Shown here piece after piece: positions 18,321 through 28,700 of a DNA stretch of 64,000 bases; position 1 is the first letter of the stretch; each line of letters opens with the position of its first letter. Made by a program: the position numbers and the translations under genes. The DNA is from an uncultured Bacteroidales bacterium (GTDB lineage Bacteria; Bacteroidota; Bacteroidia; Bacteroidales; UBA932). The notes beneath the pieces were generated by a model. That model saw only the letters and a program-made list of their open reading frames with translations, was not told where the DNA came from and ran no database searches. The stretch lies in contig ONDR01000017.1 of the NCBI GenBank assembly GCA_900316675.1, positions 1 to 64,000 on the forward strand, read 5' to 3'.

Positions 18321-19528
18321 CAACCGAGCCTCTTTTCAAGACGGGTGCGGATAGCCTTAAGGAAGTCAAGTGAGTTGAGTGCGGTAGGAGTCATGCCCTC
18401 GATCAGGTTAACAAGGTCTTTGGTAACGAGACCCTCGTTAAGAGTGTCGAAGCAAGCAGCCTCAAGCTGGTTGGCATAGTTAACGAGCTCCGGCAGGTTG
18501 TCAAGCTCACCACGCTTGCGGAATGCACCACTCCATGCGAAGATAGTAGCCATAGGGTTGGTAGAAGTCTCTTCGCCCTTAAGATACTTGTAATAGTGGC
18601 GGGTTACGGTGCCGTGAGCAGCCTCGTACTCGTATTTGCCGTCAGGGCTAACGAGAACTGAAGTCATCATGGCAAGTGAACCGAAGGCTGTAGAAACCAT
18701 GTCGGACATAACGTCACCGTCGTAGTTCTTGCAAGCCCAGATGAAGCCGCCCTCGCTACGCATTACGCGTGCAACTGCATCGTCGATAAGGGTGTAGAAG
18801 TACTCGATGCCGGCCTTCTCGAAGGCATCCTTGTACTCCTGGAATACTTCCTCGAAGATAGCCTTGAAGCGGCCGTCATATTTCTTGGAGATGGTGTCCT
18901 TGGTAGCGAACCAGATGGTCTGCTTAACGTCAAGAGCATACTTGAAGCAAGAATGTGCGAAGCTGCGGATAGAAGCGTCGGTGTTGTGCATACCCTCGAT
19001 GACGCCGGGGCCTGCGAACTTGTGGATAACCATTTCCTCTTTCTTACCGCTCTCACCCTCGAACACGAGCTTTGCAACGCCGGGCTCGTTGGTCTGAATC
19101 TCTACATCACGGTAAACGTCGCCATAAGCGTGACGGGCGATGGTGATAGGCCTCTTCCAGAACTTAACTGCAGGGTGGATTGAAGGGATGGTGATAGGGC
19201 AACGGAATACGGTACCGTCAAGCATGGCACGGATGGTTCCGTTCGGGGACTTCCACATCTCGTGAAGATTGTACTCGCTCATACGCTGAACGTTAGGAGT
19301 GATGGTTGCGCACTTAACGGCTACACCATACTTCTTGGTAGCGTTTGCAGAGTCGATGGTTACCTGATCGCTGGTCTTGTCACGATACTCAAGGCCAAGG
19401 TCATAATACTCGCTCTTAAGGTCAACGAAGGGGAGCACAAGCTCGTCCTTAATCATCTTCCAAAGGATTCTTGTCATTTCGTCACCGTCCATCTCTACGA
19501 GAGGGGTGGTCATCTGGATCTTTTTCAT
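18317..19528 (-). CDS. icd: NADP-dependent isocitrate dehydrogenase, dimeric type
   Basis: This 403-residue enzyme interconverts isocitrate and 2-oxoglutarate plus CO2 with NADP. It begins [16 protein letters not shown] and contains [28 protein letters not shown], the metal-binding region [25 protein letters not shown], and [16 protein letters not shown], as in the homodimeric eukaryote-like IDH. It lies 23 nt downstream of aconitase in one operon with citCG. Its product feeds glutamate and hence the adjacent arginine operon. Confidence 0.96.
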   Translation of the reverse strand: MKKIQMTTPLVEMDGDEMTRILWKMIKDELVLPFVDLKSEYYDLGLEYRDKTSDQVTIDSANATKKYGVAVKCATITPNVQRMSEYNLHEMWKSPNGTIRAMLDGTVFRCPITIPSIHPAVKFWKRPITIARHAYGDVYRDVEIQTNEPGVAKLVFEGESGKKEEMVIHKFAGPGVIEGMHNTDASIRSFAHSCFKYALDVKQTIWFATKDTISKKYDGRFKAIFEEVFQEYKDAFEKAGIEYFYTLIDDAVARVMRSEGGFIWACKNYDGDVMSDMVSTAFGSLAMMTSVLVSPDGKYEYEAAHGTVTRHYYKYLKGEETSTNPMATIFAWSGAFRKRGELDNLPELVNYANQLEAACFDTLNEGLVTKDLVNLIEGMTPTALNSLDFLKAIRTRLEKRLGC

Positions 19529-19551
19529 TTCTTTAAGTTATTATTTATTAA

Positions 19552-21786
19552 TTATTTCTGATTCTTGTAATAGTTCATGAGGCAACCGTCTGCAAGGATC
19601 TGGCGCTCGTCGGCGGTAAGGTTCTGGAAGAACAGGTGGATGGGCTTAACGCCGTCCTTTGTAATAACCTGTGCATCAATTTCTTCCTTGCCGGAGAGGA
19701 TAGCCTCGCGGATACCCTTTACAAATACGAAGTCACCGGGAACATAGTTGAACTCTGTCTCCTTTGCGATGGTGAAAGGAACGATACCCCAGTTGATACA
19801 GTTGCTGCGGTAGCGCTTGGTAGCGTACTCGTAGCAGATGTTGGCATCGCCACCAAGAACCTTCTGGCAGGAAGCGGCCTGCTCACGTGCAGAACCGTCG
19901 CCGGGCTTGTTGGCGAATACGCATGAACCGAAGGAAGTATCCTTTGCATTTGCACCAACCTTTGCAAGGGCCTCTGCAACATTTGCGGGAACCTTGCCTG
20001 CGCGGCGCTCAAGGTCCTGAGCCTGGATTCTCTTAGAGATTCCTACATACTCCGGAACGCGGCGGCTGAGTGCAAACTCGCTGAGCTTAAGAGGGTTGGA
20101 ACGGTAAGAAGAGGTCTCACCTGAAGGGATGAGCTCGTCGGTAGTGGTAACAGGGTCGTGGATAACGGCTGCAAGCTCTACCAGCATGTTGTCCTGCATA
20201 GGATACATCTTAGGCCAGTCCTTGATGTTGGGACCGTAACGAAGCTCTACGGAAGCGTCTGCCTTGCCGTAGCCGTTGAAGATACGGCTCTTGTAAATGC
20301 GGCCGTCGAAGCTGTAAGGAGCGTGGGTATCGTTGTAGTCGATATCAGTTGCAGCGGTGATTACGCCACCATTTGCTGCGGTTGCAGCGATTGAACGTGC
20401 ATCCATGAGGGATACAAGTGAAATCTGGCCCTGACCGGGCTTTGAGCCTTCACGGTTAGGGAAGTTACGGGTGGTGTGACGGATAGAGAAACCGTTGTTT
20501 GAAGGAACGTCACCTGCACCGAAGCAAGGTCCGCAGAATGCGGGCTTGATAACAACGCCTGCCTCAAGAAGCTCTTCTGCAATGTGATTGCGGGTGGTAG
20601 CAAGGTAAACAGGTGTTGACTGGGGATATGCGCTCATGGTGAAGTAATCGTTGCCGATTGACTTGCCCTTGAGGATGGTGGCAGCCTCTGAGAGGTTGTC
20701 GTAAGTACCGCCGGAGCAACCTGCGATGATACCCTGGTCTGCTACAACCTTGCCGTTCTTGATCTTGGAAAGAAGGTCAATCTGGATCTTGTCGCCAAAA
20801 CGCTCGCGGGCGTCTTTCTCTACTGCGGTAAGAATGCCAACGGGGTCTGCCTGAAGCTCGTGGATGGTGTAAGCATTTGAAGGATGGAAAGGAAGGGCGA
20901 TCATGCTCTCCTGCTTGCCAAGGTCGATGCGGATCATGCTGTCATAGTAAGCAACCTTTCCGGGCTTCAGCTCTTTGTAAGCATCGGGACGCTCGTGCAT
21001 CTTGAAGTACTTTTCAACCTCGCCGTCGGTAATCCAGATTGATGACAGACAGGTGGTCTCGGTTGTCATTACATCGATGCCGTTACGGAAGTCGATGGGC
21101 AGATTTGCAACGCCGGGGCCTGCGAACTCAAGAACTTTGTTCTTAACGAAACCGCTCTCGAACACAGCCTTTACAAGTGAGATAGCTACATCGTGAGGGC
21201 CGATACCCTTGCGGGGCTTGCCTTCGAGCCATACAAGAACTACCTCAGGGGCGTTGATGTCCCAGGTGTTGCGAAGCAGCTGCTTAACAAGCTCGCCGCC
21301 ACCTTCACCTACACCCATGTTACCGAGTGAGCCATAACGTGTGTGGCTGTCGGAACCAAGGATCATGTTGCCGCAGCGGGTCAGGGCCTCACGTGCATAC
21401 TGGTGAATAACTGCCTGGTTTGCAGGAACATAGATACCGCCGTACTTCTTAGCGGCTGAAAGGCCGAATACGTGGTCGTCTTCGTTGATGGTGCCGCCGA
21501 CAGCGCAAAGTGAGTTGTGGCAGTTGGTCATTGCGTAAGGGAGAGGGAACTTGTCCAGTCCGCTTGCGCGTGCTGTCTGGATGATACCTACATAGGTAAT
21601 GTCATGGGAAACCATGGCATCAAAGCGGATGCGCATTTTCTTTCCCTTGCTTCCGTCTACGTCGTGAGCGCGAAGGATACCGTAAGTAATGGTGTTTTCA
21701 CGGGCCTCGTCAGGGGTGAGGTCAGCTTTTTCTGCAACGGTTTTGCCGTCAAGAAGGTAAACACCGTGAGGAATCAATTCTACCAT
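19552..21786 (-). CDS. acn: Aconitate hydratase family protein
   Basis: This 744-residue [4Fe-4S] hydratase should interconvert citrate and isocitrate. The cluster cysteines are visible as AGCSGGTYDN and FCGPCFGAGD. The active-site strand GDGSAREQAA and GSDSHTRYGSLGNMGVGEGGGE are also present. It is shorter than AcnA or AcnB and belongs to the bacterial hydratase branch of about 750 residues. Its place between the citrate lyase ligase and isocitrate dehydrogenase supports the aconitase role, though other 2-hydroxyacid substrates cannot be excluded for this branch. It lies 45 nt after citCG. Confidence 0.88.
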   Translation of the reverse strand: MVELIPHGVYLLDGKTVAEKADLTPDEARENTITYGILRAHDVDGSKGKKMRIRFDAMVSHDITYVGIIQTARASGLDKFPLPYAMTNCHNSLCAVGGTINEDDHVFGLSAAKKYGGIYVPANQAVIHQYAREALTRCGNMILGSDSHTRYGSLGNMGVGEGGGELVKQLLRNTWDINAPEVVLVWLEGKPRKGIGPHDVAISLVKAVFESGFVKNKVLEFAGPGVANLPIDFRNGIDVMTTETTCLSSIWITDGEVEKYFKMHERPDAYKELKPGKVAYYDSMIRIDLGKQESMIALPFHPSNAYTIHELQADPVGILTAVEKDARERFGDKIQIDLLSKIKNGKVVADQGIIAGCSGGTYDNLSEAATILKGKSIGNDYFTMSAYPQSTPVYLATTRNHIAEELLEAGVVIKPAFCGPCFGAGDVPSNNGFSIRHTTRNFPNREGSKPGQGQISLVSLMDARSIAATAANGGVITAATDIDYNDTHAPYSFDGRIYKSRIFNGYGKADASVELRYGPNIKDWPKMYPMQDNMLVELAAVIHDPVTTTDELIPSGETSSYRSNPLKLSEFALSRRVPEYVGISKRIQAQDLERRAGKVPANVAEALAKVGANAKDTSFGSCVFANKPGDGSAREQAASCQKVLGGDANICYEYATKRYRSNCINWGIVPFTIAKETEFNYVPGDFVFVKGIREAILSGKEEIDAQVITKDGVKPIHLFFQNLTADERQILADGCLMNYYKNQK

Positions 21787-21831
21787 AATTTTTTTGTTTT
21801 AGTGAACTTTAATTGTTTATATTTTAATTAT

Positions 21832-23514
21832 TTACTTTTCTATTTTAGCGGCCAGCATGGTTAGGGCCAGCATGTCTGCGGCGCCTCCCGGGGACAGGTT
21901 CCTGTCCTTCAGTTCCCTGCCGAACTCTATTATTTCATTTTCTATGCCGATGCGGCCGTTTTCGTAAATATCTGTTGCGCGGGCCTTCACATAGGCCAGG
22001 GCTTCACTGCCGCCGCGGTGGAGGATGTTGGTGTCGTCAAGGCTTGCCATTATTAGCATTAGTGTTGGCAGCGGGCCGTTTGTCCTGAGCTCCGGTAACC
22101 ACTTATCAAACAGCTCTTTATATCCTTCTCTTGCCATTGCCAGCGCTCCCTTTACACTACCCCTTTCCTTGCTACGTCCTGTTTCCGGGATACCTAACGC
22201 TATTTCCGCAATGCGCGCCCGGACAGGAATCCCCTCCTTTCCGGTCGCAGATAGTACCAGACCGAGGCAGAAGAGGGCGCCTTTGTGGGTGTTGACGCCG
22301 TGGGTGGCGGCAAGCATTGCAGCTTCGGCCTCAAGACCAAGGCTGACAAGGTCGCCATCGTGAGCGGCAATCCTCACAAACCAAGGACGCAAGGCCTCTA
22401 TGCTACGGATCATCAAAGCGTAATCCATATCCCGATGTGCGCCGTTTCCTTCTTTATCTACAAGCCCAGGCTTGGGAGTAGTGTCAAGTTCCTGGCGGAG
22501 GGCGGTAACTGCCGCTTCTGCCAGAACGTACGGAAGGCTGGTCTCCGGCAAAAGATGCCAGAAGCCGCCGTCAAAGCCATCCAAGCCTTTACGTACGGCG
22601 GAGGCGCTGACGGGAGATTCTTCGCCAAGCTCAGAATAACAGAGACGGGGAAGTTCGACAACCTGCACGCCGGCAGCGGGCAGAACCTCTTTCATAATGG
22701 CGTTGTAGCGGGCCGTAAGGGCATCTTGGGGCTCACTGCCAACAAAGCGCACTGTAGCGCCAAGAGCAGGAGCAATATGCCTTGCAAATATATCAAGGTC
22801 AAGGCGCATCTGGGTTTCAGAAGCGTCTGACAGTTCTTTCAAAAAGTATGTGGGGAAGGTGGCGGCAGAAATCTGATAATCACTGCCTTCGCATACGGTC
22901 ACATTGGAAAAACCGGCGCAGGCGGCCTTTGTCATGGCAAGGCGGTCTGCGTAAGGGAAGCGGGAAACGTCTTCCTTAACTACAATCACAAATAGATGAT
23001 CCACCTGCCCGGCAGCCTTCTCTATTAAATATTTATGGCCGATGGTGAAGGGGTTGGCGTTCATAATTATGACACCGTCCGTCATTCCCGGCTTGACCGG
23101 GAATCCCGACAGATAAGCGGCAAGGCCGCGGCCGTTTTCCATCAGCACAGCCTTGGGGGCACGGCCAAGAACGGTAAAGCCAAGGCTTTCAAAAATAGCT
23201 GTGTTTTCCGGCTTGGTAAAGACCTTTACGTTAGTATGACCCTGCTGGGCCGCAACAGAAATAAGTCTGGAGATAAGCGGAACGGCAAGACCTCCGGAGC
23301 GGGCTTTCTCTGATACTGCAATACACTTAATAGTGTCTCCGTCAAGACCGCCACCAGCCAGGATGCTTTCGTCGGCATCCTGGATGGCCATATACAAATT
23401 AACCTTCTCAAGCCTAAGTCCATTAGTCTTGAGAAAGCTTTCTACTTTTTTTCTGAATAGCGGAACGCTCAGAGGCAGTTCCTGTATTTGCTTTTCTTCG
23501 TATATGTCCATCAT
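21832..23514 (-). CDS. citC: Citrate lyase ligase fused to triphosphoribosyl-dephospho-CoA synthase (CitC-CitG)
   Basis: This 560-residue bifunctional maturation enzyme has an N-terminal GNAT-like half (about 1-130), where FTKPENTAIFESLGF is typical of CitC. The adenylyltransferase domain follows (about 148-315) with MNANPFTIGHKYL and PVSASAVRKGL. The C-terminal CitG domain (about 330-560) has TPKPGLVDKEGNGAHRDMDY, GVNTHKGALFCLGL, DDTNILHRGG and RNLSPGGAADML. CitC acetylates the prosthetic group and CitG makes its precursor, so one polypeptide covers two of the three maturation steps. Two short repeats add in-frame peptides: FPVKPGMTD around 138-146 and YSELGEES at 293-300. First gene of the citCG-acn-icd operon. 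Confidence 0.93.
   Translation of the reverse strand: MMDIYEEKQIQELPLSVPLFRKKVESFLKTNGLRLEKVNLYMAIQDADESILAGGGLDGDTIKCIAVSEKARSGGLAVPLISRLISVAAQQGHTNVKVFTKPENTAIFESLGFTVLGRAPKAVLMENGRGLAAYLSGFPVKPGMTDGVIIMNANPFTIGHKYLIEKAAGQVDHLFVIVVKEDVSRFPYADRLAMTKAACAGFSNVTVCEGSDYQISAATFPTYFLKELSDASETQMRLDLDIFARHIAPALGATVRFVGSEPQDALTARYNAIMKEVLPAAGVQVVELPRLCYSELGEESPVSASAVRKGLDGFDGGFWHLLPETSLPYVLAEAAVTALRQELDTTPKPGLVDKEGNGAHRDMDYALMIRSIEALRPWFVRIAAHDGDLVSLGLEAEAAMLAATHGVNTHKGALFCLGLVLSATGKEGIPVRARIAEIALGIPETGRSKERGSVKGALAMAREGYKELFDKWLPELRTNGPLPTLMLIMASLDDTNILHRGGSEALAYVKARATDIYENGRIGIENEIIEFGRELKDRNLSPGGAADMLALTMLAAKIEK
22615..22641 (-). repeat. Dispersed short repeat, family 1, inside citC
   Basis: On the minus strand TGTTATTCTGAGCTTGGCGA followed by AGAATCT encodes YSELGEES in frame, just before the conserved PVSASAVR of CitC. 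It shares its ends (TGT-ATTCTGAGC and CGAAGAATCT) with the citX copy at 12991-13026 but has a shorter centre. Confidence 0.75.
23081..23105 (-). repeat. Dispersed short palindromic repeat, family 2, inside citC
   Basis: Hairpin ATTCCCGG / CCGGGAAT around CTTGA encodes FPVKPGMTD in frame on the minus strand, between the acyltransferase-like part and the MNANPFTIGH nucleotide-binding motif of CitC. Same family as 13175-13199 and 14486-14510. Confidence 0.8.
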
Positions 23515-23560
23515 CTTTCAGGCTTTCCAATACTCCCGGTTCTACCTGTGATTGATGATG

Positions 23561-23590
23561 CAAAGTTAGCTATTAAAACGTTAACTCCAA
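23561..23590 (-). promoter_or_regulatory. Promoter for the citCG-acn-icd operon
   Basis: On the minus strand TAACTTTG (23561-23568) matches TAnnTTTG, and TTGG (23587-23590) lies 18 nt upstream. The -7 element ends 46 nt before the citC ATG. No comparable promoter was seen before acn or icd. Confidence 0.7.
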
Positions 23591-23624
23591 CCTTTTTAAA
23601 TAATATTTTTAAAAAAGGCGTTTT

Positions 23625-24503
23625 TTATGTTCTTCTTAGCTGAAGCGGAGTCATGTTAAAATGCGCACGGACGTATTTGCTAAAGAATGAGGGACTTGAG
23701 AAACCAAGCTCGTAGCAGATCTGCTTAACGCTCATGTCTGTCTGACGCAAATAGTAACGGATTTCTTCCATAACCCTTTCCTCTATCCAGGCCGATGCCG
23801 TCTTGCCGGAATTCTTCTTACAGATATTGGACAGGTATTTGGGAGATACGCACAGCTCCTGTGCCAAAGACTCTACGGTGCAATGTGCCGTGCTGGAGTT
23901 ATGCAGAATCTCCAGGAACTGGCGGAACAGTTTGTCCGGACGGGAGGTCAGGGTACTGTTCAGGGAATTCCTGTCCTTATACAGGATGCTGGTCAGGCCC
24001 AGAAGGCCGACGCCAATCATAGACCTGATGATCTCGTTGTAGAAAGGCATTTGTACACCGCTTTGGATAACCGTGTGCAGCATGCCATAAAAAGTGGTGT
24101 ATGCACTGAAGCGATCCCCTTCCATGGCTACGACATGAACCTTGCGGGAATAAACGAATTCATTCCAGATCTCTACCTTTTCCCTAAGGAAGGTCTGCAG
24201 AATACGGCTGGAGAAGAAAAGGACCCTGACTTCAAAACCCGGACTGATCATGAAGTCGCTGATGCCGATGTTAGGAGGGCAGATGACAAAATTGTTCTTT
24301 TCTACCTTAATAATCTTGCCGTTTACGACAACTTGCGCATGTCCTTTGAGGATGAAGAACAAGCAGTTCATTGCAAGACGGACGGAAGAAGGCGTAGAGA
24401 CCAGTCTGATACTGTCTTTCAATACGATATCTTCGTCCGAATAGTCTATTCCGCCGCGGGAATTGTCGATGACGGCTTTAATGGTGATTTCGTCTTTAAG
24501 CAT
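23625..24503 (-). CDS. AraC family transcriptional regulator
   Basis: This 292-residue protein has an N-terminal cupin-like sensing part (about 1-170), in which NCLFFILKGHAQVVVNGK is visible. The C-terminal double helix-turn-helix (about 190-292) contains VESLAQELCVSPKYLSNIC and SVKQICYELGFSSPSFFSKY. It is divergent from the RND efflux operon across a 196-nt gap and is the obvious candidate regulator of that operon. The ligand is unknown. Confidence 0.88.
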   Translation of the reverse strand: MLKDEITIKAVIDNSRGGIDYSDEDIVLKDSIRLVSTPSSVRLAMNCLFFILKGHAQVVVNGKIIKVEKNNFVICPPNIGISDFMISPGFEVRVLFFSSRILQTFLREKVEIWNEFVYSRKVHVVAMEGDRFSAYTTFYGMLHTVIQSGVQMPFYNEIIRSMIGVGLLGLTSILYKDRNSLNSTLTSRPDKLFRQFLEILHNSSTAHCTVESLAQELCVSPKYLSNICKKNSGKTASAWIEERVMEEIRYYLRQTDMSVKQICYELGFSSPSFFSKYVRAHFNMTPLQLRRT

Positions 24504-24522
24504 AATTATTCATTTCGCGATG

Positions 24523-24530
24523 CAAAAATA
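24523..24530 (-). promoter_or_regulatory. -7 promoter element for the araC-type gene
   Basis: On the minus strand TATTTTTG matches TAnnTTTG, about 20 nt before the ATG. No matching -33 element was found at the right distance. The divergent efflux operon has only a near match, CATATTTG at 24650-24657. The rest of the 196-nt gap is AT-rich, with nothing else recognised. Confidence 0.5.
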
Positions 24531-24699
24531 GCATTTTTCACCACATACGGATGTTCAAAATGTCACTATTAATTATATAATTAGGCACACTGTGCGCAAT
24601 TTGCAATATTTATGGTTGAATTAACAACAAATAATTATAAAAATTTCCACATATTTGTAAATAAGGCACATAATCTCGATTAAAAATAAAACACCACAT

Positions 24700-25716
24700 A
24701 TGAAAAAAAGAATATTTCTTTGTTGTTTAGCCGCTATTATTTTCTTCGGTTGCAACGAAAATGGTAAAAAAGGAACCAAAGCCCCCACACGTGTAAAAAC
24801 GGAAACAGTATCGCTTGGTAAAGCAGCCGGTCAGGCTCGCAATTACGTTGGAATCATAGAGGAAAAAGAATCCACTGCCGTAAGTTTCACAGGCATGGGC
24901 GTGGTTAAAAAAGTCTATGTGAGCGAAGGTCAATGGGTAGCCAAAGGCCAGGTAATCGCAGAGATGGACGAGACATCGGCCCGCAATATTCTGTCTGCGG
25001 CAGAAGCCACCAAGGCACAAGCGGACGACGCTCTTGAGCGTTACGGCAAATTGCACAGTTCCGGTGCACTGACCGAAGCACAGTGGGTCGAGATTCAAAG
25101 CAAGGTAGCCCAGGCCACGGCAGAAAAAGAACTGGCACAGAAAAACCTTGACGACTGCCGCCTTACAGCCCCGGTTTCCGGCGTTATCGGCAAAAAATAT
25201 GTTGGCGCAGGAGAAACGGCACTCCCCTCCCAGGCCATCGTCACCATCCTTGACGTCAGCAGTGTAATAGTCAAAGTTTCTATTCCGGAGAACGAGATTG
25301 GACGCATCGGCGCCAATACCGCATCCGTAATAACAGTAGAAGCTGCCGACAAGAAAATTAACGGAGGCATCATAGAAAAGGGCGTTAAGGCCGATGCAAT
25401 CACCCACTCTTACGGCATCCGCATCCACGCCGCGAACCCTGACAAAAAGTTGCTGCCCGGCATGGTGGCAAGCGTAAGCTTCCCTACGGGGGATAACGAC
25501 TACATTCTGGTCCCCATCGTCGCAGTACAGAAAAACAATAACGGCGGCCTGTTTATATGGACCGTAGACAGTGAAGGATTGGCCCACAGGACCGATGTTT
25601 CAATTGGCAAGACCGTAGGCAACAGCATAGTTATTAACGAAGGCCTGAAGCAGGGAGATATCATAGTCTCAGAAGGCTGGCAGAAGCTTGGAGAAGGCAC
25701 TAAAGTAATTTTCTAG
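24700..25716 (+). CDS. RND efflux periplasmic adaptor, lipoprotein
   Basis: This 338-residue membrane fusion protein has a lipoprotein signal with lipobox IIFFGC (Cys about 18). The lipoyl halves (VVKKVYVSEGQWVAKGQVIAEMD and LTAPVSGVIGKKYVGAGE) flank an alpha-helical hairpin of about 60 residues. The beta-barrel and membrane-proximal domains follow. It should link the pump at 25.7 kb with the TolC-like channel at 28.8 kb. Three nucleotides separate it from the pump gene. No specificity can be read. Confidence 0.93.
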   Translation: MKKRIFLCCLAAIIFFGCNENGKKGTKAPTRVKTETVSLGKAAGQARNYVGIIEEKESTAVSFTGMGVVKKVYVSEGQWVAKGQVIAEMDETSARNILSAAEATKAQADDALERYGKLHSSGALTEAQWVEIQSKVAQATAEKELAQKNLDDCRLTAPVSGVIGKKYVGAGETALPSQAIVTILDVSSVIVKVSIPENEIGRIGANTASVITVEAADKKINGGIIEKGVKADAITHSYGIRIHAANPDKKLLPGMVASVSFPTGDNDYILVPIVAVQKNNNGGLFIWTVDSEGLAHRTDVSIGKTVGNSIVINEGLKQGDIIVSEGWQKLGEGTKVIF

Positions 25717-25719
25717 GCT

Positions 25720-28700
25720 ATGGAAAAGGAGAAAATGTCATGGCTCCGGTGGCCCCTGGAGCATTATCCCATTACCCTGCTTGTTATAGCCCTACTGTTC
25801 TTCCTTGGCATCTTCGGAATGCGCGAAATGCCCAAGGATGAATTCCCGCAATTCACCGTGCGCATGGGAGTGGTCGTGGCCGTTTACCCCGGTGCAACAT
25901 CGGAAGAAGTAGAAGAGCAGGTGGCCCGCCCGCTGGAGCGGTATCTGTTTACCTACGGAGAGGTCAACCGTAAAAAGACTACCACTACGTCAAAGAACGG
26001 GATGTGCATAGTAATGCTCAACCTGAACGACGACGTCCATAATAAAGACGAGGTCTGGAGCAAGATTAAGCACGGCCTCAACCTGTTTAAGAACAGCCTG
26101 CCCACCGGCGTCCTGGCCCTGATTGCCAACGACGACTTTGGAAACACGTCGGCGCTGCTGATTGCAATAGAAAGCAACCTGCGCAGCTACCGCGAGCTTC
26201 AGAAATACTGCGACGACCTGTCTGACAAGCTGCGCCGCATCCCTTCCGTTGCAAACGTTCGCATGAGCGGGCAGCAAACGGAACAGATTAGTCTGTATAT
26301 CGACAGGCACAGGCTTCAGGCCTATGGTATCGGCCAGCAGGTATTGTTCACAAAACTAAGGTCGGAAGGCCTGACAGCCGCCAGCGGCAGGATCAGTGAC
26401 GGGGACCAGGATACCCCTATCCACATTGAAGCTACAGAAAACAATATCCGGGAGATAGAAGAGCAGATTATCTTTACCGATCCTTCCGGCGGAAACATCG
26501 TGCGCGTGCGCGATATAGCTACGGTAGTAAGGGAGTACGATGCCGCAGACAGCTACATTCAGCAGAACGGCAACCCTTGCATACTTCTGTCTCTGGAAAT
26601 GACCCCCGGCAAGAATATCGTAGCCTATGGTCACGATGTGGACGAGGTGCTCAACGAATTCCGCCAGGAAAACCTGCCGCCGGACATTACCATCACCCGC
26701 ATCGCAGACCAGCCTAAGGTTGTAGCCGACAGCGTAAATTCGTTCCTGCGTGACCTGCTGCTGTCCATGGCTATCATCATTCTGGTGATGATGATTCTGT
26801 TCCCTTTGCGCTCTGCGATAGTAGCGGCCATCACCATACCGCTCAGCACCTTCATCTCCGTTTCCATAATGTTCATTATGGGCATCGAACTGAACATTGT
26901 AACGCTTGCCGCCTTGATTGTGGTGTTGGGAATGGTGGTGGACAACTCAATCGTGGTGATTGACGGCTACCTGGAGTATCTGGAAAAGGGTTTTGCCCCG
27001 CGCGAGGCTGCCATTAAGTCCGCGGTACAGTATTTTATGCCGATGCTGCTTGCTACGGCCTGCATCTGCATAATCTTCTTCCCGCTGCTCCTTACAATGA
27101 AAGGAGCCTTCCTGGACGCCCTGCAGGACTTCCCTATGACAATTACCATCAACTTGATGGTTTCTCTGTTGCTGGCCGTGACGGTAATTCCATTCCTGGA
27201 AGTGCTTATCATCAAACCGGAAAAGATGAAGAAAAAAGAAGGTAAGGGCATTACAGATGTGGTACAGTCTGTCTATGACAAGGTGCTTGGCTTCACATTC
27301 AAGCATCCATGGATAACCATAGGCGGAGGTATTGCCGCCATTGCTTTGTCCTGCCTGCTGATTCCGGCCCTTAAGATAAGGCTCTTCCCTTACGCCGACA
27401 GAGACCAGTTCGCAATTGAAATCTTCCTGCCCGAGGGCAAGGGTCTTAACGATACCGAATTTGTGGCCGATTCCCTTAGGAACGTGCTGCTGGCCGATCC
27501 GCAGGTAAAGTGCGTCACCAGCTTCGTGGGCTGCGCATCCCCGCGCTTTATGACCTGCTACGCGCCCCAGATCGGAGGCAAGAACTTTGCCCAGTTCATT
27601 GTAAACACCAAGTCCCAGGACGCCACAATCGAGCTTTTGGATAAATACCAACCCGCCTGGAGCGAAGCCTTCCCGCAGGCATACATCCGCTTCAAGAGGC
27701 TGGACTTCCTTGAGGTCCCGGAACTTGAATACCGCTTCTACGGGGACGATATCGACTCTATCCGTACCGCCGCACAGCGGCTTATGGATAAGATTCGGCC
27801 TATACCGGAGCTGGAATGGGTTCATACAGACTTCTTTGACGCCTACCCTATCATTGACGTGACGCTTGATCCCGTGGTTGCGCCGCAGCTTGGAATTACC
27901 CGCGCAACGGCCGCCCTGGCCCTTAGCGCCGTCACCAGCAACCTTCAGGTTGGACGCATTTGGGAAGGAGATTATGAACTGCCCATCATTGTTAAAGACG
28001 ATTCCGATATGACCTTCTCTGACGTAGAGGATCTTGGAATTTCCAGCCCTATGGCTCTTACTTCCGCCGTTCTTGGCAGCCCCAACAACACCTTCCCGCT
28101 GAGGCAGATTGCAAAGGTTAACCCCTTATGGAGCGAAACCCGCATCGTCCATCGTGGCGGCGAGCGCTGCATTACCGTTTCAGCCCAGTTCGCTAACGGA
28201 GTATATGCCGCTGCCGTAGAAAACCGGATTGCGGATATTATGGAAAACGAGATTGACATTCCTCAGGGAGTCAGGTCAGAGGTCGGCGGTGAATTGGAAT
28301 ACGACAGCGACGCCTTCCCGCAGATATTCGGCGGTCTGGCCATAGCCATGGTAATTGTATTCTTCTTCCTGCTTTTCAACTTCAGGAAGTATGGAATAAC
28401 CCTTGTCTGCATTGCAGCATTGGGCTTCATGGTGCCCGGAACCCTAATCGGCCTTGCGCTTATGGGCCGCACGCTTGGTTTGACATCAGTCCTTGGTCTT
28501 ATCACCCTGATGGGTATGATAATGCGTAACGAGATCCTGATCTTTGAGCACGCCAACGACCTTGTAAAACAGGGCGTCAGCGTGAAGGACGCCGCCTACG
28601 ATGCAGGCCGACGCAGAATGGTGCCCATCTTCCTGACCACAGCCACTACGGCAGTGGGCGTTGTGCCTATGATTATAGCAGCATCGTCGTTCTGGATGCC

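Noticed and set aside
12991..23105. CRISPR array or mobile insertion sequence
   Set aside because: The repeats are few, far apart, in both orientations and without spacers. No transposase gene or target-site duplication was found anywhere in the window.
24627..24657. Promoter for the RND efflux operon
   Set aside because: Only a near match (CATATTTG) to the -7 element is present and no -33 element lies at the right distance, so it is not listed as a feature.
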